Part shown: piece after piece, positions 9,309 through 16,863 of the stretch
Position numbering within the stretch: position 1 is the first letter of the stretch
Layout: every line of letters begins with the position of its first letter
Assembly (NCBI RefSeq): GCF_000516555.1
Contig: NZ_AZSJ01000003.1
Location: forward strand, 2,041,302-2,105,301
Length of the DNA stretch: 64,000 nt
Direction of reading: 5' to 3'
From: Afipia sp. P52-10
GTDB taxonomy: Bacteria; Pseudomonadota; Alphaproteobacteria; Rhizobiales; Xanthobacteraceae
Translations under genes and position numbers: made by a program
The notes under the pieces: model-generated
The model's input: only the letters and a program-made list of their open reading frames with translations
What the model was told of the DNA's origin: nothing
The model's database searches: none

Positions 9309-9632
9309 CGGCGGGTTCTCTGTTCAACCGTCTCTCGTTCAGGCGCGCGTCTGGGTCGGGGTCATCGCGTTCAAGGGCCACCCGGCAAGTACGGTCATGG
9401 TTTGCCATCCCTGTGCCGGCAGCGGCTGGTCTTACGCACTCAGTGATTCGATCCCTTGCTTTTATACGCCAGGCGAAGCCGCTGCCTATGGCCGAGGCAT
9501 CGCCGCAACGGGGAAGGCCGGTGGCCCGGACGCCGCTGACTCCGAATTCATACCAGGCAAGGGACTATAGGGTTGGCGTCGCAAGCGACGGACGATAAGG
9601 AGGTCATAGAGGGTGCGAATTGCGGAAATGAT
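9309..9632. other. intergenic region between divergent mscS-type and cvrA-type genes
   Basis: 324 bases. It must contain both divergent promoters, but I see no convincing boxes. The one clear element is the strong Shine-Dalgarno AAGGAGG at 9597-9603, which is too far (30 bases) from the antiporter ATG and instead fits a 13-codon GTG reading frame (9613-9654). Confidence 0.6.
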
Positions 9633-9654
9633 ATGGCGTCGCTCGACTCGGTAA
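9613..9654 (+). CDS. possible 13-codon leader peptide overlapping the antiporter start
   Basis: GTG at 9613 lies nine bases after the perfect AAGGAGG at 9597-9603 and is read as V-R-I-A-E-M-I-W-R-R-S-T-R before TAA at 9652-9654. The frame overlaps the start of the downstream antiporter gene (ATG 9633) in another register. Translational coupling or attenuation is possible. The strong ribosome site has no other obvious user, but the ORF is very short and unsupported by homology. Confidence 0.3.
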   Translation: MRIAEMIWRRSTR

Positions 9655-11432
9655 GCATAGCCATCCTGCTGGGCGCCATCCTGGTCATGGCAGGCATCCT
9701 GTCGAGCCTGATCGCGCTCCGCTTCGGCGCCCCCCTGCTGCTGGTCTTCCTGTTCGTCGGCGTGCTGGCCGGAGATTCCGGCTTTGGCGGAATCCGTTTC
9801 GACGATGTCCGCTCGGCCTATCTCGTGGGCTCGGTCGCGCTGGCCTTGATCCTGTTCGACGGGGGCTTGAAGACGAAGCTCAGCGCCATCCAGGCGGTGG
9901 TTGCCCCGTCGGCCGTGCTGGCCACGGTCGGCGTGCTGCTGACCGCCGTGATCACCGCGCCGGTCGCGAAGTATACCCTCGGCATGAACTGGATCGAGGC
10001 GCTGCTGGTCGGCGCGGTGGTCGCCTCCACCGACGCGGCAGCGGTCTTCCTGCTGATCCATGGCCGCGGGCTTCGTCTGCGGCCGCGCGTCGGCGCGACG
10101 CTCGAGGTGGAATCCGGCACCAACGATCCGTTCGCGATCTTTCTCACGCTGATGCTGGTCGAGCTATTGGCGGTCGGCAAGAGCACGCCCGGCTCGGTGA
10201 TATGGGACTTCGTACGCGAACTCGGGCTGGGCACGGTGATCGGCATCGTCTGCGGCCGGCTGGTGGTGCTGGGGCTGAACCGCGTGGCGCTGCCGCAGGG
10301 CCTGCATGCGCCGTTCGTTGCCACCGCTGCCGTCGTGATCTTCGGCATCGCCCAGAGCGTCCACTCCTCGGGCTTTCTCGCGGTCTATCTCGCTGGCATC
10401 GTCATCGGCAACCGGCCGACGCGCGCGCACAATTCGGTGGTGGTGTTCCTTGATGCGGCGACCTGGCTTGCGCAGATCGTGATGTTCGTGCTGCTCGGCC
10501 TGTTGGTGTCGCCGGAACGGCTCGGCACCACCTTCCTGCCGGCGCTGGCGGTGGCCTTGGTGCTGATGTTCGTGGCGCGGCCCTTGGCCGTGTTCCTGTG
10601 CCTCGCGCCGTTTCCGTTTCCGCGACGGGAGAAGATGTTCATTTCATGGGTCGGTCTGCGGGGTGCGGTGGCGATCTTCCTGGCCTCCATCCCGCTCCTG
10701 GTCGATCTGCCGAACGGCGCGGTCTACTTCGATATCGCCTTCGTCGTCGTCATGGTTTCTCTGCTCGTGCAGGGCTGGACCATCGCCTGGGCCGCGCGCC
10801 GGTTGAACGTCGCGTTGCCGCGCACCGAGCGGACGCTGCGGCGGGTCGAGCTCGATTTGCCCGGACAGCTCGAGCAGGAGCTGGTCGGTTACCGTGTACG
10901 CAAGAACAGCCTGTTCCTGAAGCGGCGGGTGATCCCGTCGTGGTCGAAGCCGACGCTGATCATCCGCAGCGAACAGATCTTCACACCCCAGGAGGCGGAA
11001 CCGGTGACGGCCGGCGACTACGTCTACCTGCTGGCGCCGCCGGAGAAGGCGGATTCGCTCGACCGGTTCTTCCAGGACATGCCATCCGCGCCGCCGGTCG
11101 ATCCGCATATGTTCGGCGACTTCATGGTCTCGGGCGACATCACCCTCGGCAACCTCGCCGAAGTCTACGGCGTCGCCGTCGATCCCACTCAGGCGGCCCT
11201 GACACTGGCCGATTTCTTCGACATCAACCTCGATCACGCGCCGCGGATCGACGACACCCTGCCGATCGGCGAGATCGTGCTGGTGGTCCGGCACATCGGC
11301 GGTGGCCGCGTCAACGTGGTCGGCTTGCGCCTGCCGGAGGACGAGGAGCCGCAGGCACCGCCGCCGAAGGGGCGTGAACGCGCCAAGCGCAAGGTGCGGC
11401 AAGCCTGGAAGAGCTTCGTCGAATCGCTCTGA
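9633..11432 (+). CDS. potassium/proton antiporter, CvrA/NhaP2 type (CPA1)
   Basis: 599 residues. The membrane domain has about twelve helices and carries the CPA1 signatures: ALILFDGGLKTKL, GAVVASTDAAAVFLLIHGRG and LEVESGTNDPFAIFLTLML (the ND pair). A C-terminal cytosolic part (about residues 400-490) resembles TrkA-C (FLKRRVIPSWSKPTLIIRSEQIFTPQEAEPV), followed by a CorC/HlyC-like domain (FGDFMVSGDITLGNLAEVYGV). This layout is that of NhaP2/CvrA, which exchanges K+ or Na+ for protons and regulates cell volume. ATG at 9633 was chosen because the membrane domain begins there. Confidence 0.92.
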   Translation: MASLDSVSIAILLGAILVMAGILSSLIALRFGAPLLLVFLFVGVLAGDSGFGGIRFDDVRSAYLVGSVALALILFDGGLKTKLSAIQAVVAPSAVLATVGVLLTAVITAPVAKYTLGMNWIEALLVGAVVASTDAAAVFLLIHGRGLRLRPRVGATLEVESGTNDPFAIFLTLMLVELLAVGKSTPGSVIWDFVRELGLGTVIGIVCGRLVVLGLNRVALPQGLHAPFVATAAVVIFGIAQSVHSSGFLAVYLAGIVIGNRPTRAHNSVVVFLDAATWLAQIVMFVLLGLLVSPERLGTTFLPALAVALVLMFVARPLAVFLCLAPFPFPRREKMFISWVGLRGAVAIFLASIPLLVDLPNGAVYFDIAFVVVMVSLLVQGWTIAWAARRLNVALPRTERTLRRVELDLPGQLEQELVGYRVRKNSLFLKRRVIPSWSKPTLIIRSEQIFTPQEAEPVTAGDYVYLLAPPEKADSLDRFFQDMPSAPPVDPHMFGDFMVSGDITLGNLAEVYGVAVDPTQAALTLADFFDINLDHAPRIDDTLPIGEIVLVVRHIGGGRVNVVGLRLPEDEEPQAPPPKGRERAKRKVRQAWKSFVESL

Positions 11433-11490
11433 TTGCAAAGCGCAGGCAGCCTTATGTTGAACGCGCCTTGCGGCCTCGCTCCGATACCCG

Positions 11491-12180
11491 TTACGTCGTG
11501 AGCGCGAATCCGTCCTGCTGCGGCAGCACGTCGATGCCGCCGCGCGCGGCCACCTTGCCGGCCTGCAGCCGGATCACCTGGTTTGCCAACAGCCGCACCT
11601 CATCGGCCTCGTGGCTGACATAGACCATCGGGATGCCCGCTTGGTCGCGCAGCCGGATCAGGTAAGGCAGGATCTCGGCCTTGCGTTCCTTGTCGAGCGA
11701 GGCGATCGGTTCGTCGAGCAGCAAGAGGCGCGGCCGCGCGAGCAGCGCACGGCCGAGCGCGACACGCTGCTTCTCGCCGCCGGAGAGTTTGCCGGGGCGC
11801 CGGTCCAGCAGCGCCTCGAGGTGCAGCAGCTGCACGATGCGATCACGGGCGGCGCCATCCGGCTTCAGGCCGTTCATGCGGCGGCCATAGTCGAGGTTCT
11901 GCGCCACGCTGAGATGCGGGAATAGCCGCGCATCCTGGAAGACGTAGCCGATGCGCCGCCGATGTGCCGGAACGTGGATGCGCCGGTCGCGATCATCCAG
12001 CACCTCGCCGTCGAGTTCGATGCGGCCGCGGTCGGGCGTAATGAGGCCGGCGATCATGTTGATCAGCGAGGTCTTGCCGGAGCCGGAGCGACCGAACAGA
12101 GCGGTGACGCCGCCGTCGCTTTCGAACGCGGCCTCGATCGTGGTCGCTCCCAAGATTTTCGTGACGTCAACGCGCAGCAT
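11491..12180 (-). CDS. modC: molybdate ABC transporter ATP-binding protein lacking the TOBE domain
   Basis: 229 residues, about 120 shorter than typical ModC. Walker A is GRSGSGKTS, the signature is [15 protein letters not shown], Walker B is [12 protein letters not shown], and the switch is YVSHEADEV. It ends soon after [21 protein letters not shown], exactly where the C-terminal molybdate-binding TOBE domain would begin. A free Mop/TOBE protein is encoded at 15017-15226, which may replace it. It starts two bases after modB and is part of modABC. It energises molybdate import. Confidence 0.93.
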   Translation of the reverse strand: MLRVDVTKILGATTIEAAFESDGGVTALFGRSGSGKTSLINMIAGLITPDRGRIELDGEVLDDRDRRIHVPAHRRRIGYVFQDARLFPHLSVAQNLDYGRRMNGLKPDGAARDRIVQLLHLEALLDRRPGKLSGGEKQRVALGRALLARPRLLLLDEPIASLDKERKAEILPYLIRLRDQAGIPMVYVSHEADEVRLLANQVIRLQAGKVAARGGIDVLPQQDGFALTT

Positions 12181-12182
12181 GA

Positions 12183-12878
12183 TCAGTCTCCCCGCAGCCG
12201 CTGCACCGCACGCCGGGCGAACCATTCCGAGGCCAGCATCGCGCCGAAGGCGAGCACGATCGAGACGATGATGAGCTGCATCGCCTCGCGGTCGCCGCTC
12301 GGCGTCTGGATCAGCGCGTACACGGCCGATGCAATGGTCTGGGTTTCGCCGGGGATGTTGGAGACGAAGGTGATGGTCGCGCCGAATTCGCCGATCGCCT
12401 TGGCGAAGCACAGCACCATGCCGGCGATGATGCCGGGCAGCGCCAGCGGCAGGGTGATGGTGATGAAGGCGCGCAACGGGCTCGCGCCGAGCGTCTTGGC
12501 CGCCTGTTCGAGACGCATGTCGACGGTCTCGAACGAGAGACGGATCGGCCGCACCAGCAGCGGAAACGCCATGATCCCGCAGGCGAGCGCGGCTCCGGTC
12601 CAGCGGAACGACAGCACGATGCCGAAGGTGTCGGCGAGGAAGGCACCGATCGGACCGCGTCGGCCGAAGCTGAGCAGCAGCAGGTAGCCGGTCACGACCG
12701 GCGGCAACACCAGCGGCAAATGCACCAGCGCCTCCACCAGCATTTTGCCGGGAAAGCGCTTGCGCGCGAGAATCCAGGCGACGCCGATGCCGATCGGTGT
12801 CGCCACGAAGGTTGCCACGACGGCGATCTGCAGGGTCAGCGTGATCGCCGTCCAAGCGGCCGGGGAAAGATCAAACAC
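12183..12878 (-). CDS. modB: molybdate ABC transporter permease
   Basis: About 231 residues with five or six membrane helices. The docking loop [28 protein letters not shown] and the segment [24 protein letters not shown] are characteristic of ModB. I placed the start at GTG 12878, giving [17 protein letters not shown], which matches the family's N-terminus. A TTG at 12902 would add eight residues, and neither has a strong ribosome site. It lies between modA and modC in the operon. Confidence 0.92.
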   Translation of the reverse strand: MFDLSPAAWTAITLTLQIAVVATFVATPIGIGVAWILARKRFPGKMLVEALVHLPLVLPPVVTGYLLLLSFGRRGPIGAFLADTFGIVLSFRWTGAALACGIMAFPLLVRPIRLSFETVDMRLEQAAKTLGASPLRAFITITLPLALPGIIAGMVLCFAKAIGEFGATITFVSNIPGETQTIASAVYALIQTPSGDREAMQLIIVSIVLAFGAMLASEWFARRAVQRLRGD

Positions 12879-12975
12879 ACCAGAACTCAACGTGAAAACC
12901 AAGCCCTTCGCCGGTAAGCTGCAGAGCAGAGGTCCGCCGACAGGCTCTCATCATCGCAGGCCGTGGCAAGCCGGG

Positions 12976-13758
12976 TTACGAGGTCGGCTTGACCAGCACG
13001 GTGAAACCGTACTTCTCGAACACGGCGCGGCCATCCGAGCGCAGGAACGCGAGATACGCCGTCGTCTCGGGCTTCGCCGTCGCGGTCGCCGCGAATGGAT
13101 AGATGATCGGCGGATGCGAGTCGGCCGGGAAGGTGGCGACGATCTTGACGCCGGGCTCGACCTTGGCATCGGTCTCGTAGACGATGCCGAGCGCTGCTTC
13201 CTTGCGGGCGACCAGCGTCAGCGCGGCGCGGACGCTGTCGGCCATCGCGAACTTCGGCGCGGCTGCCGGCCACGAGCCGAGCTTCTCCAGCGCCGCCTTT
13301 GCGTATTTGCCGACCGGGACCGACTGCACGTCGCCGGTGGCGACGCGGCCGTCGCCGGCGAGCTTGGCGAGGTCGAAGCCCTGGCCGATGGTGACGTTGG
13401 CGACCGTCGAGTCCTTCGGCGCGATCAGCACGATCTTGTTGCCGAGCAGGTTCATGCGGGTGGATTCGGCGATCGTCTTCTTCTGGATGGCGTAGTCCAT
13501 CCATTCGAGATCGGCGGAGGCGAACACGTCCGCCGGCGCACCCTGTTCGAGCTGGCGGGCGAGCGCGGAGCTCGCCGCATAGCTGGCGTTGACCTTCACG
13601 CCGGTCCTGGCGGTGTAGGCGACGTTGATGTCGTCGATGGCATTCTTCAGCGAAGCAGCGGCGAAGACGGTGATGGTTTTATCCTGGGCAAGCGCGGGCT
13701 GGCCGGCGCAAGCCAGCAGCAGCGCGAAGACGAAGGATCGGCGGGACAGGCGAAACAT
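12976..13758 (-). CDS. modA: molybdate-binding periplasmic protein
   Basis: 260 residues. A cleavable signal peptide (about residues 1-24, ending QPALA-QD) precedes a type II periplasmic binding fold. The oxyanion-binding family motifs are visible: TVFAAASLKNAIDDI, YAASSALARQLEQGAPADVFASAD, and the C-terminal GIVYETDAKVEPGVKI. It captures molybdate, and perhaps tungstate, for ModBC. It is the first gene of modABC, with a 225-base upstream gap that should hold the promoter. Confidence 0.95.
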   Translation of the reverse strand: MFRLSRRSFVFALLLACAGQPALAQDKTITVFAAASLKNAIDDINVAYTARTGVKVNASYAASSALARQLEQGAPADVFASADLEWMDYAIQKKTIAESTRMNLLGNKIVLIAPKDSTVANVTIGQGFDLAKLAGDGRVATGDVQSVPVGKYAKAALEKLGSWPAAAPKFAMADSVRAALTLVARKEAALGIVYETDAKVEPGVKIVATFPADSHPPIIYPFAATATAKPETTAYLAFLRSDGRAVFEKYGFTVLVKPTS

Positions 13759-13933
13759 GGCGGCGCTCCACGGAACGAAGATCGACGGCCGCAGGCTGGT
13801 GCGGCAGCGTCAATGAAGGGGATGCGATGAAGCGGAAGCGCCGTTCCGCGAGCCAAGCCAACGCTTACGGCGTGGCAAGGCATCACGGGCGGAAACTAGC
13901 AGGAACGCCGTCGCAATCAAAGGGGACAATCGC

Positions 13934-13946
13934 CGCAAAATTTGCG
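13934..13946. promoter_or_regulatory. 13-bp palindrome upstream of modA
   Basis: CGCAAA-A-TTTGCG is a perfect inverted repeat in the 225-base gap between trmO and modA, about 180 bases before the modA start. It does not look like the enteric ModE site. It could be an operator for a local molybdenum regulator or a chance palindrome. Confidence 0.35.
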
Positions 13947-13983
13947 ATGCGACGGATCGCCACCCGATCTGTCGTCGTTGGCG

Positions 13984-14475
13984 TCAGCCGGTCTGGAAAT
14001 CGCCCGGTTGCGGCGGCGCGATCGGCGTGAACAGCGTACGATCGGGTTTGATGTCCAACAGCGGCGTGCCGTCGAGGCAGTCGATCCCGCGCACCAGCAG
14101 CATGCTGCCTTCGCGTGCGATCAGGTGGACGACGCTGGTTCCGATCGGGTTCGGCCGGACGGGCGTGCGCAGCGCGAAGGTCCCGCGCGTGGCGCCGTCG
14201 TTGGCCGGGCTCTGCTTGACCAGATCGCGCCGCGATTGGTGCAGCCAGTACAGCACCTCCAGCCGTTCGAAATCCTCGACGCCGTCCAGCGCGAGCGTCC
14301 ATGGCTCGTCGATCTCGATGCGGCAGACCGGTCCGTCGGCGCGGCCCTGGCGCGGACATTCCAGCCGCGAGGTCCAGGGTGTGCGGATACGGCCGATGAA
14401 GAGAAGGCCAGCGTCATTGGCGGGCGGCATCGCGACGGCGATTTCGTTGTCGCGGATTTCGTTCAGGCGGACCAT
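13984..14475 (-). CDS. trmO: tRNA (N6-threonylcarbamoyladenosine-37) N6-methyltransferase, TrmO/TsaA family
   Basis: 163 residues, a single TsaA/UPF0066 beta-barrel domain. Motifs visible are FIGRIRTPW near the start, [29 protein letters not shown], and the signature [23 protein letters not shown], which binds S-adenosylmethionine. The E. coli homologue methylates t6A37 in some tRNAs. Members are often found near molybdenum genes, as here, and a molybdenum-related role has not been shown. It sits 36 bases downstream of the unknown periplasmic gene. Confidence 0.85.
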   Translation of the reverse strand: MVRLNEIRDNEIAVAMPPANDAGLLFIGRIRTPWTSRLECPRQGRADGPVCRIEIDEPWTLALDGVEDFERLEVLYWLHQSRRDLVKQSPANDGATRGTFALRTPVRPNPIGTSVVHLIAREGSMLLVRGIDCLDGTPLLDIKPDRTLFTPIAPPQPGDFQTG

Positions 14476-14511
14476 GGCATCTCTCGCATTCGGCGGCGGC
14501 GTGATGGTCGG

Positions 14512-15015
14512 TCAGTCGGCTACGGGTGCGATGGCGACGGATATGGTCTCCGACGCGACACTGCTCACCTGCAGCACCAGCGGTTCAGCGCGCAGCGTGA
14601 ACTTGACGCTCTTGCGAATGCCGTCGCAGCCGGTGGCGCCGCTGAAGGCGGCAGGTTTCAGGTACGCGCCGTTCTGAATCGCATCGACCCAGCTATAGGC
14701 GGACAGGCTCACGGTATAGGTGCCGGGCTTGTCGATTGCGATGGTGACGGCGCCAGCGAAGCTCGCGGGATCCTTAGGCTTGCGCTCTGGCGGCCGCGGC
14801 AGCGTCGCCTTGTCGAACGGTTGCAGCGTGATGCGCACCGCTGCGGGCATCTGCGTCAACTTGGCGCCGGATGCGACGGTGCCGTCCGCCGCCGCCGTCA
14901 GCAACGCGCGTTCGCGCGCGATCGGCCATCTGAAGCCGTCGCAGCCATGCGGCTCTTGGGCGAGGGCTGCGGCGGGAAGCCCGAGCGCGGCCGCCAGCGC
15001 TGTGATGCGGATCAT
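14512..15015 (-). CDS. periplasmic protein of unknown function in the molybdenum cluster
   Basis: 167 residues with a signal peptide (MIRITALAAALGLPAAALAQ, residues 1-20). The mature protein starts EPHGCDGFRWPI and has a second cysteine in the same context (GATGCDGI), so two Cys-Asp-Gly sites could form a disulfide. A middle segment (KPGTYTVSLSAYSWVDAIQNG) looks like a beta-sandwich. Its ATG follows the mop stop by one base, so it is translationally coupled to mop and probably serves molybdate uptake or homeostasis. I do not recognise the family. Confidence 0.8.
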   Translation of the reverse strand: MIRITALAAALGLPAAALAQEPHGCDGFRWPIARERALLTAAADGTVASGAKLTQMPAAVRITLQPFDKATLPRPPERKPKDPASFAGAVTIAIDKPGTYTVSLSAYSWVDAIQNGAYLKPAAFSGATGCDGIRKSVKFTLRAEPLVLQVSSVASETISVAIAPVAD

Positions 15016-15016
15016 C

Positions 15017-15226
15017 TCAGTCGACCGCGATCATCACGTCCGAGGCCTTGATGACCACGGTCGCCTTGCCGCCGGTCTTCAGGCCGAGGTCGTCGACGGC
15101 CGCGTTGGTGATCGACGCGGTGATGATCGTGCCGTCGCCGATATCGACGCGGACATGCGAGGTGGTCGCGCCCTTGATGACATCGACGATGGTGCCGCTG
15201 ATCTGATTGCGTGCGCTGATACGCAT
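15017..15226 (-). CDS. mop: stand-alone molybdopterin/molybdate-binding TOBE (Mop) protein
   Basis: 69 residues, exactly one TOBE/Mop domain: ISARNQISGTIVDVIKGATTSHVRVDIGDG, then ITNAAVDDLGLKTGGKATVVIKASDVMIAVD. Such molbindins assemble into hexamers that store molybdate. It is the first gene of the mop-unknown-trmO group, on the same strand as modABC, whose ModC lacks this domain. It could buffer cytoplasmic molybdate and perhaps supply feedback to the transporter in trans; the latter is inference. Confidence 0.92.
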   Translation of the reverse strand: MRISARNQISGTIVDVIKGATTSHVRVDIGDGTIITASITNAAVDDLGLKTGGKATVVIKASDVMIAVD

Positions 15227-15442
15227 GGCGATTCCCGTGCTGGTGATGGGCCGATCATCGATAAGGCTGGGTGCCTGAACGCTCGATGACTGGCCGCACG
15301 GCGCGCAAGCGCGCGCCGGTTATGTCAGGGACTGAGACAGGAACCGCCGTTCCGTTTGCAACGGCCGCGTGACGGCAGGCCGTTTCTGGCAGTCTAGCAA
15401 AAGCGCCGGACGCTTCAAGGCAGCGCGCCGGCAAGGCGTGCG

Positions 15443-16375
15443 TTAGGGCGCAAGCAGCACCTGCTTGCAGGCCGGCGGCAGTTGCGAAAGCGTCATCGGC
15501 GGCTTCGGCTTGGGTGGTGTCTTCGGTGGCTTCGGATGCAGCACCGCATCGGAGAACCAATAGGCGAGGTCGCTCGCGGCGCAGCCTTCGGACGAAGCCG
15601 GCGGTTCCTGCGGCGTGCAGTCGTCGCTGCCCGCAGGGCACTTGATGCGGATGTGAAAGTGATAGTCGTGGCCGTACATCGGCCGAACCTTGGAGAGCCA
15701 GGAGCGATCGCCGTTGCCGGCGTCGCGGCAGAGCGCTTTCTTGATCGCGGCGTTGACGAAGATGCGCTCGACATCCGGCTCCTGCGCTGCAGCTCTGATG
15801 ACGGCGACGTGGCTGCGGCTCCAGACCTTCGGATCGACGTCGAGCCGGTTCGGCGCGACCACCATCGTCGCCGACATCTCTTCCCGCTCCAGCCGGGTCA
15901 GTTCGCGCCGCGGCATCGGCGTCAGCCAGATGTCCGCATCGAGCCCGACCTGATGGCTCGCATGTCCGGTCAGCATCGGCCCGCCGCGCGCCTGCGAGAT
16001 GTCGCCGACCAGTAGGCCCGGCCAGTTCGATACCTTCGGCACCTTCTTCGCCAGCCGCTCCAACAGCGCAATCAGCTCCGGATGGCCGAAGTTGCGGTTG
16101 CGCGACAATCGCATCACCTGCCAGGTGTCGCCGTTGATCGGCAGGGCCCGCGCGCCGGCGAGGCAGCCTTTCGCATAGAAGCCAATCGAACGGGTTTGCA
16201 GATTGGCCGGCGTCAGCTTGCGACCGAACAGCTGCTTGGCGGCCACATTCGGATCGTTCGGATTGGCGAGCGGGGGCAGCGGCTTCGGATTGACCGAGCC
16301 CGTCTCCTGAGCGAGCGCGGGCACCGCCATATGCATTGCGACAAGCGCTGGGAGAGCGATGCGGTGAAACTGCAT
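15443..16375 (-). CDS. mepA: penicillin-insensitive murein endopeptidase
   Basis: 310 residues with a signal peptide (about residues 1-22, ending VPALAQ). LAS-type metallopeptidase ligands are visible: His and Asp in GHASHQVGLDADIWLTPMP, and His in HDYHFHIRIKCP. Many cysteines match the MepA disulfides. It cleaves D-Ala-meso-DAP cross-links in peptidoglycan in the periplasm. The C-terminus has a Pro/Lys-rich stretch (HPKPPKTPPKPKPP). Start ATG at 16375 was chosen because the signal peptide begins there. Confidence 0.93.
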   Translation of the reverse strand: MQFHRIALPALVAMHMAVPALAQETGSVNPKPLPPLANPNDPNVAAKQLFGRKLTPANLQTRSIGFYAKGCLAGARALPINGDTWQVMRLSRNRNFGHPELIALLERLAKKVPKVSNWPGLLVGDISQARGGPMLTGHASHQVGLDADIWLTPMPRRELTRLEREEMSATMVVAPNRLDVDPKVWSRSHVAVIRAAAQEPDVERIFVNAAIKKALCRDAGNGDRSWLSKVRPMYGHDYHFHIRIKCPAGSDDCTPQEPPASSEGCAASDLAYWFSDAVLHPKPPKTPPKPKPPMTLSQLPPACKQVLLAP

Positions 16376-16423
16376 GGTTAAGGTATAGCCAATTAGCGTG
16401 GTTAAAGTATAGCTTGTGAAAAA
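16376..16423. repeat. two 24-bp direct repeats beginning GGTTAA upstream of mepA
   Basis: GGTTAAGGTATAGC at 16376-16389 and GGTTAAAGTATAGC at 16400-16413 are exactly 24 bases apart and abut the mepA start codon. A further GGTTAA occurs at 16447. These could be tandem binding sites for a regulator of mepA. The spacing equals that of the repeats before def (62030-62118), but the TTAA-N7-TTAA pattern is absent here. Confidence 0.6.
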
Positions 16424-16863
16424 ATTGAGGCGAGATTCGTCTCGTTGGTTAAGCTCTCCGCGCCGGCCCGCTGGTCGTGCCGCCGCGGGCTTTGGTCCTG
16501 CATCCGCGCGATCGCGATCGTCGACTGGGCCTGTGCGCGGTGCCGCGCATGCGCAAGCCACAGCTACGGCAAGCCTCCGTTAACGATGTCGCCGTTTGGC
16601 CAAAATTCGTGCGCGTCCGCCTGCCCCATGAGCAGACACGCATCGCGCCCTTGCCGGCGCCGCGTCGCCGCGCCGCGTTGCGCAGTTGTATGCGGAAAAT
16701 CAGGGTTTCTGGGATCTTCGCCAGGACGACGGGACCGCCTGTTGGTACGGCAGCGCTGCTCGTGCAATCGGCTGATGCATCAACCACGAGCGGACGGAGA
16801 TACCTTTTTTTCAGACAATTCGCGCACAAGCAGTGGTTGAAAATGTGTCGGTGAGTGTGTGCT
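16376..16863. other. intergenic region between divergent mepA and PAS-GGDEF-EAL genes
   Basis: 488 bases containing the GGTTAA repeats near mepA and otherwise no gene that I can support. Base composition is slightly less GC-rich near both ends (T-rich run at 16804-16812). Promoters for both divergent genes must lie here. Confidence 0.6.

Noticed and set aside
11491-12855. Single minus-strand open frame running from within modB into modC
   Set aside because: The upstream part is an out-of-frame reading of modB; ModC starts at 12180 and the real ModB is in another register.
13759-13983. Molybdenum-cofactor riboswitch upstream of modA
   Set aside because: I looked for the conserved paired segments and could not line them up; only a short palindrome is visible.
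15300-15317. Hairpin GGCGCGC-AAGC-GCGCGCC between mop and mepA as a terminator
   Set aside because: There is no T-tract on either side; a GC-only hairpin of this size is common by chance in such GC-rich DNA.
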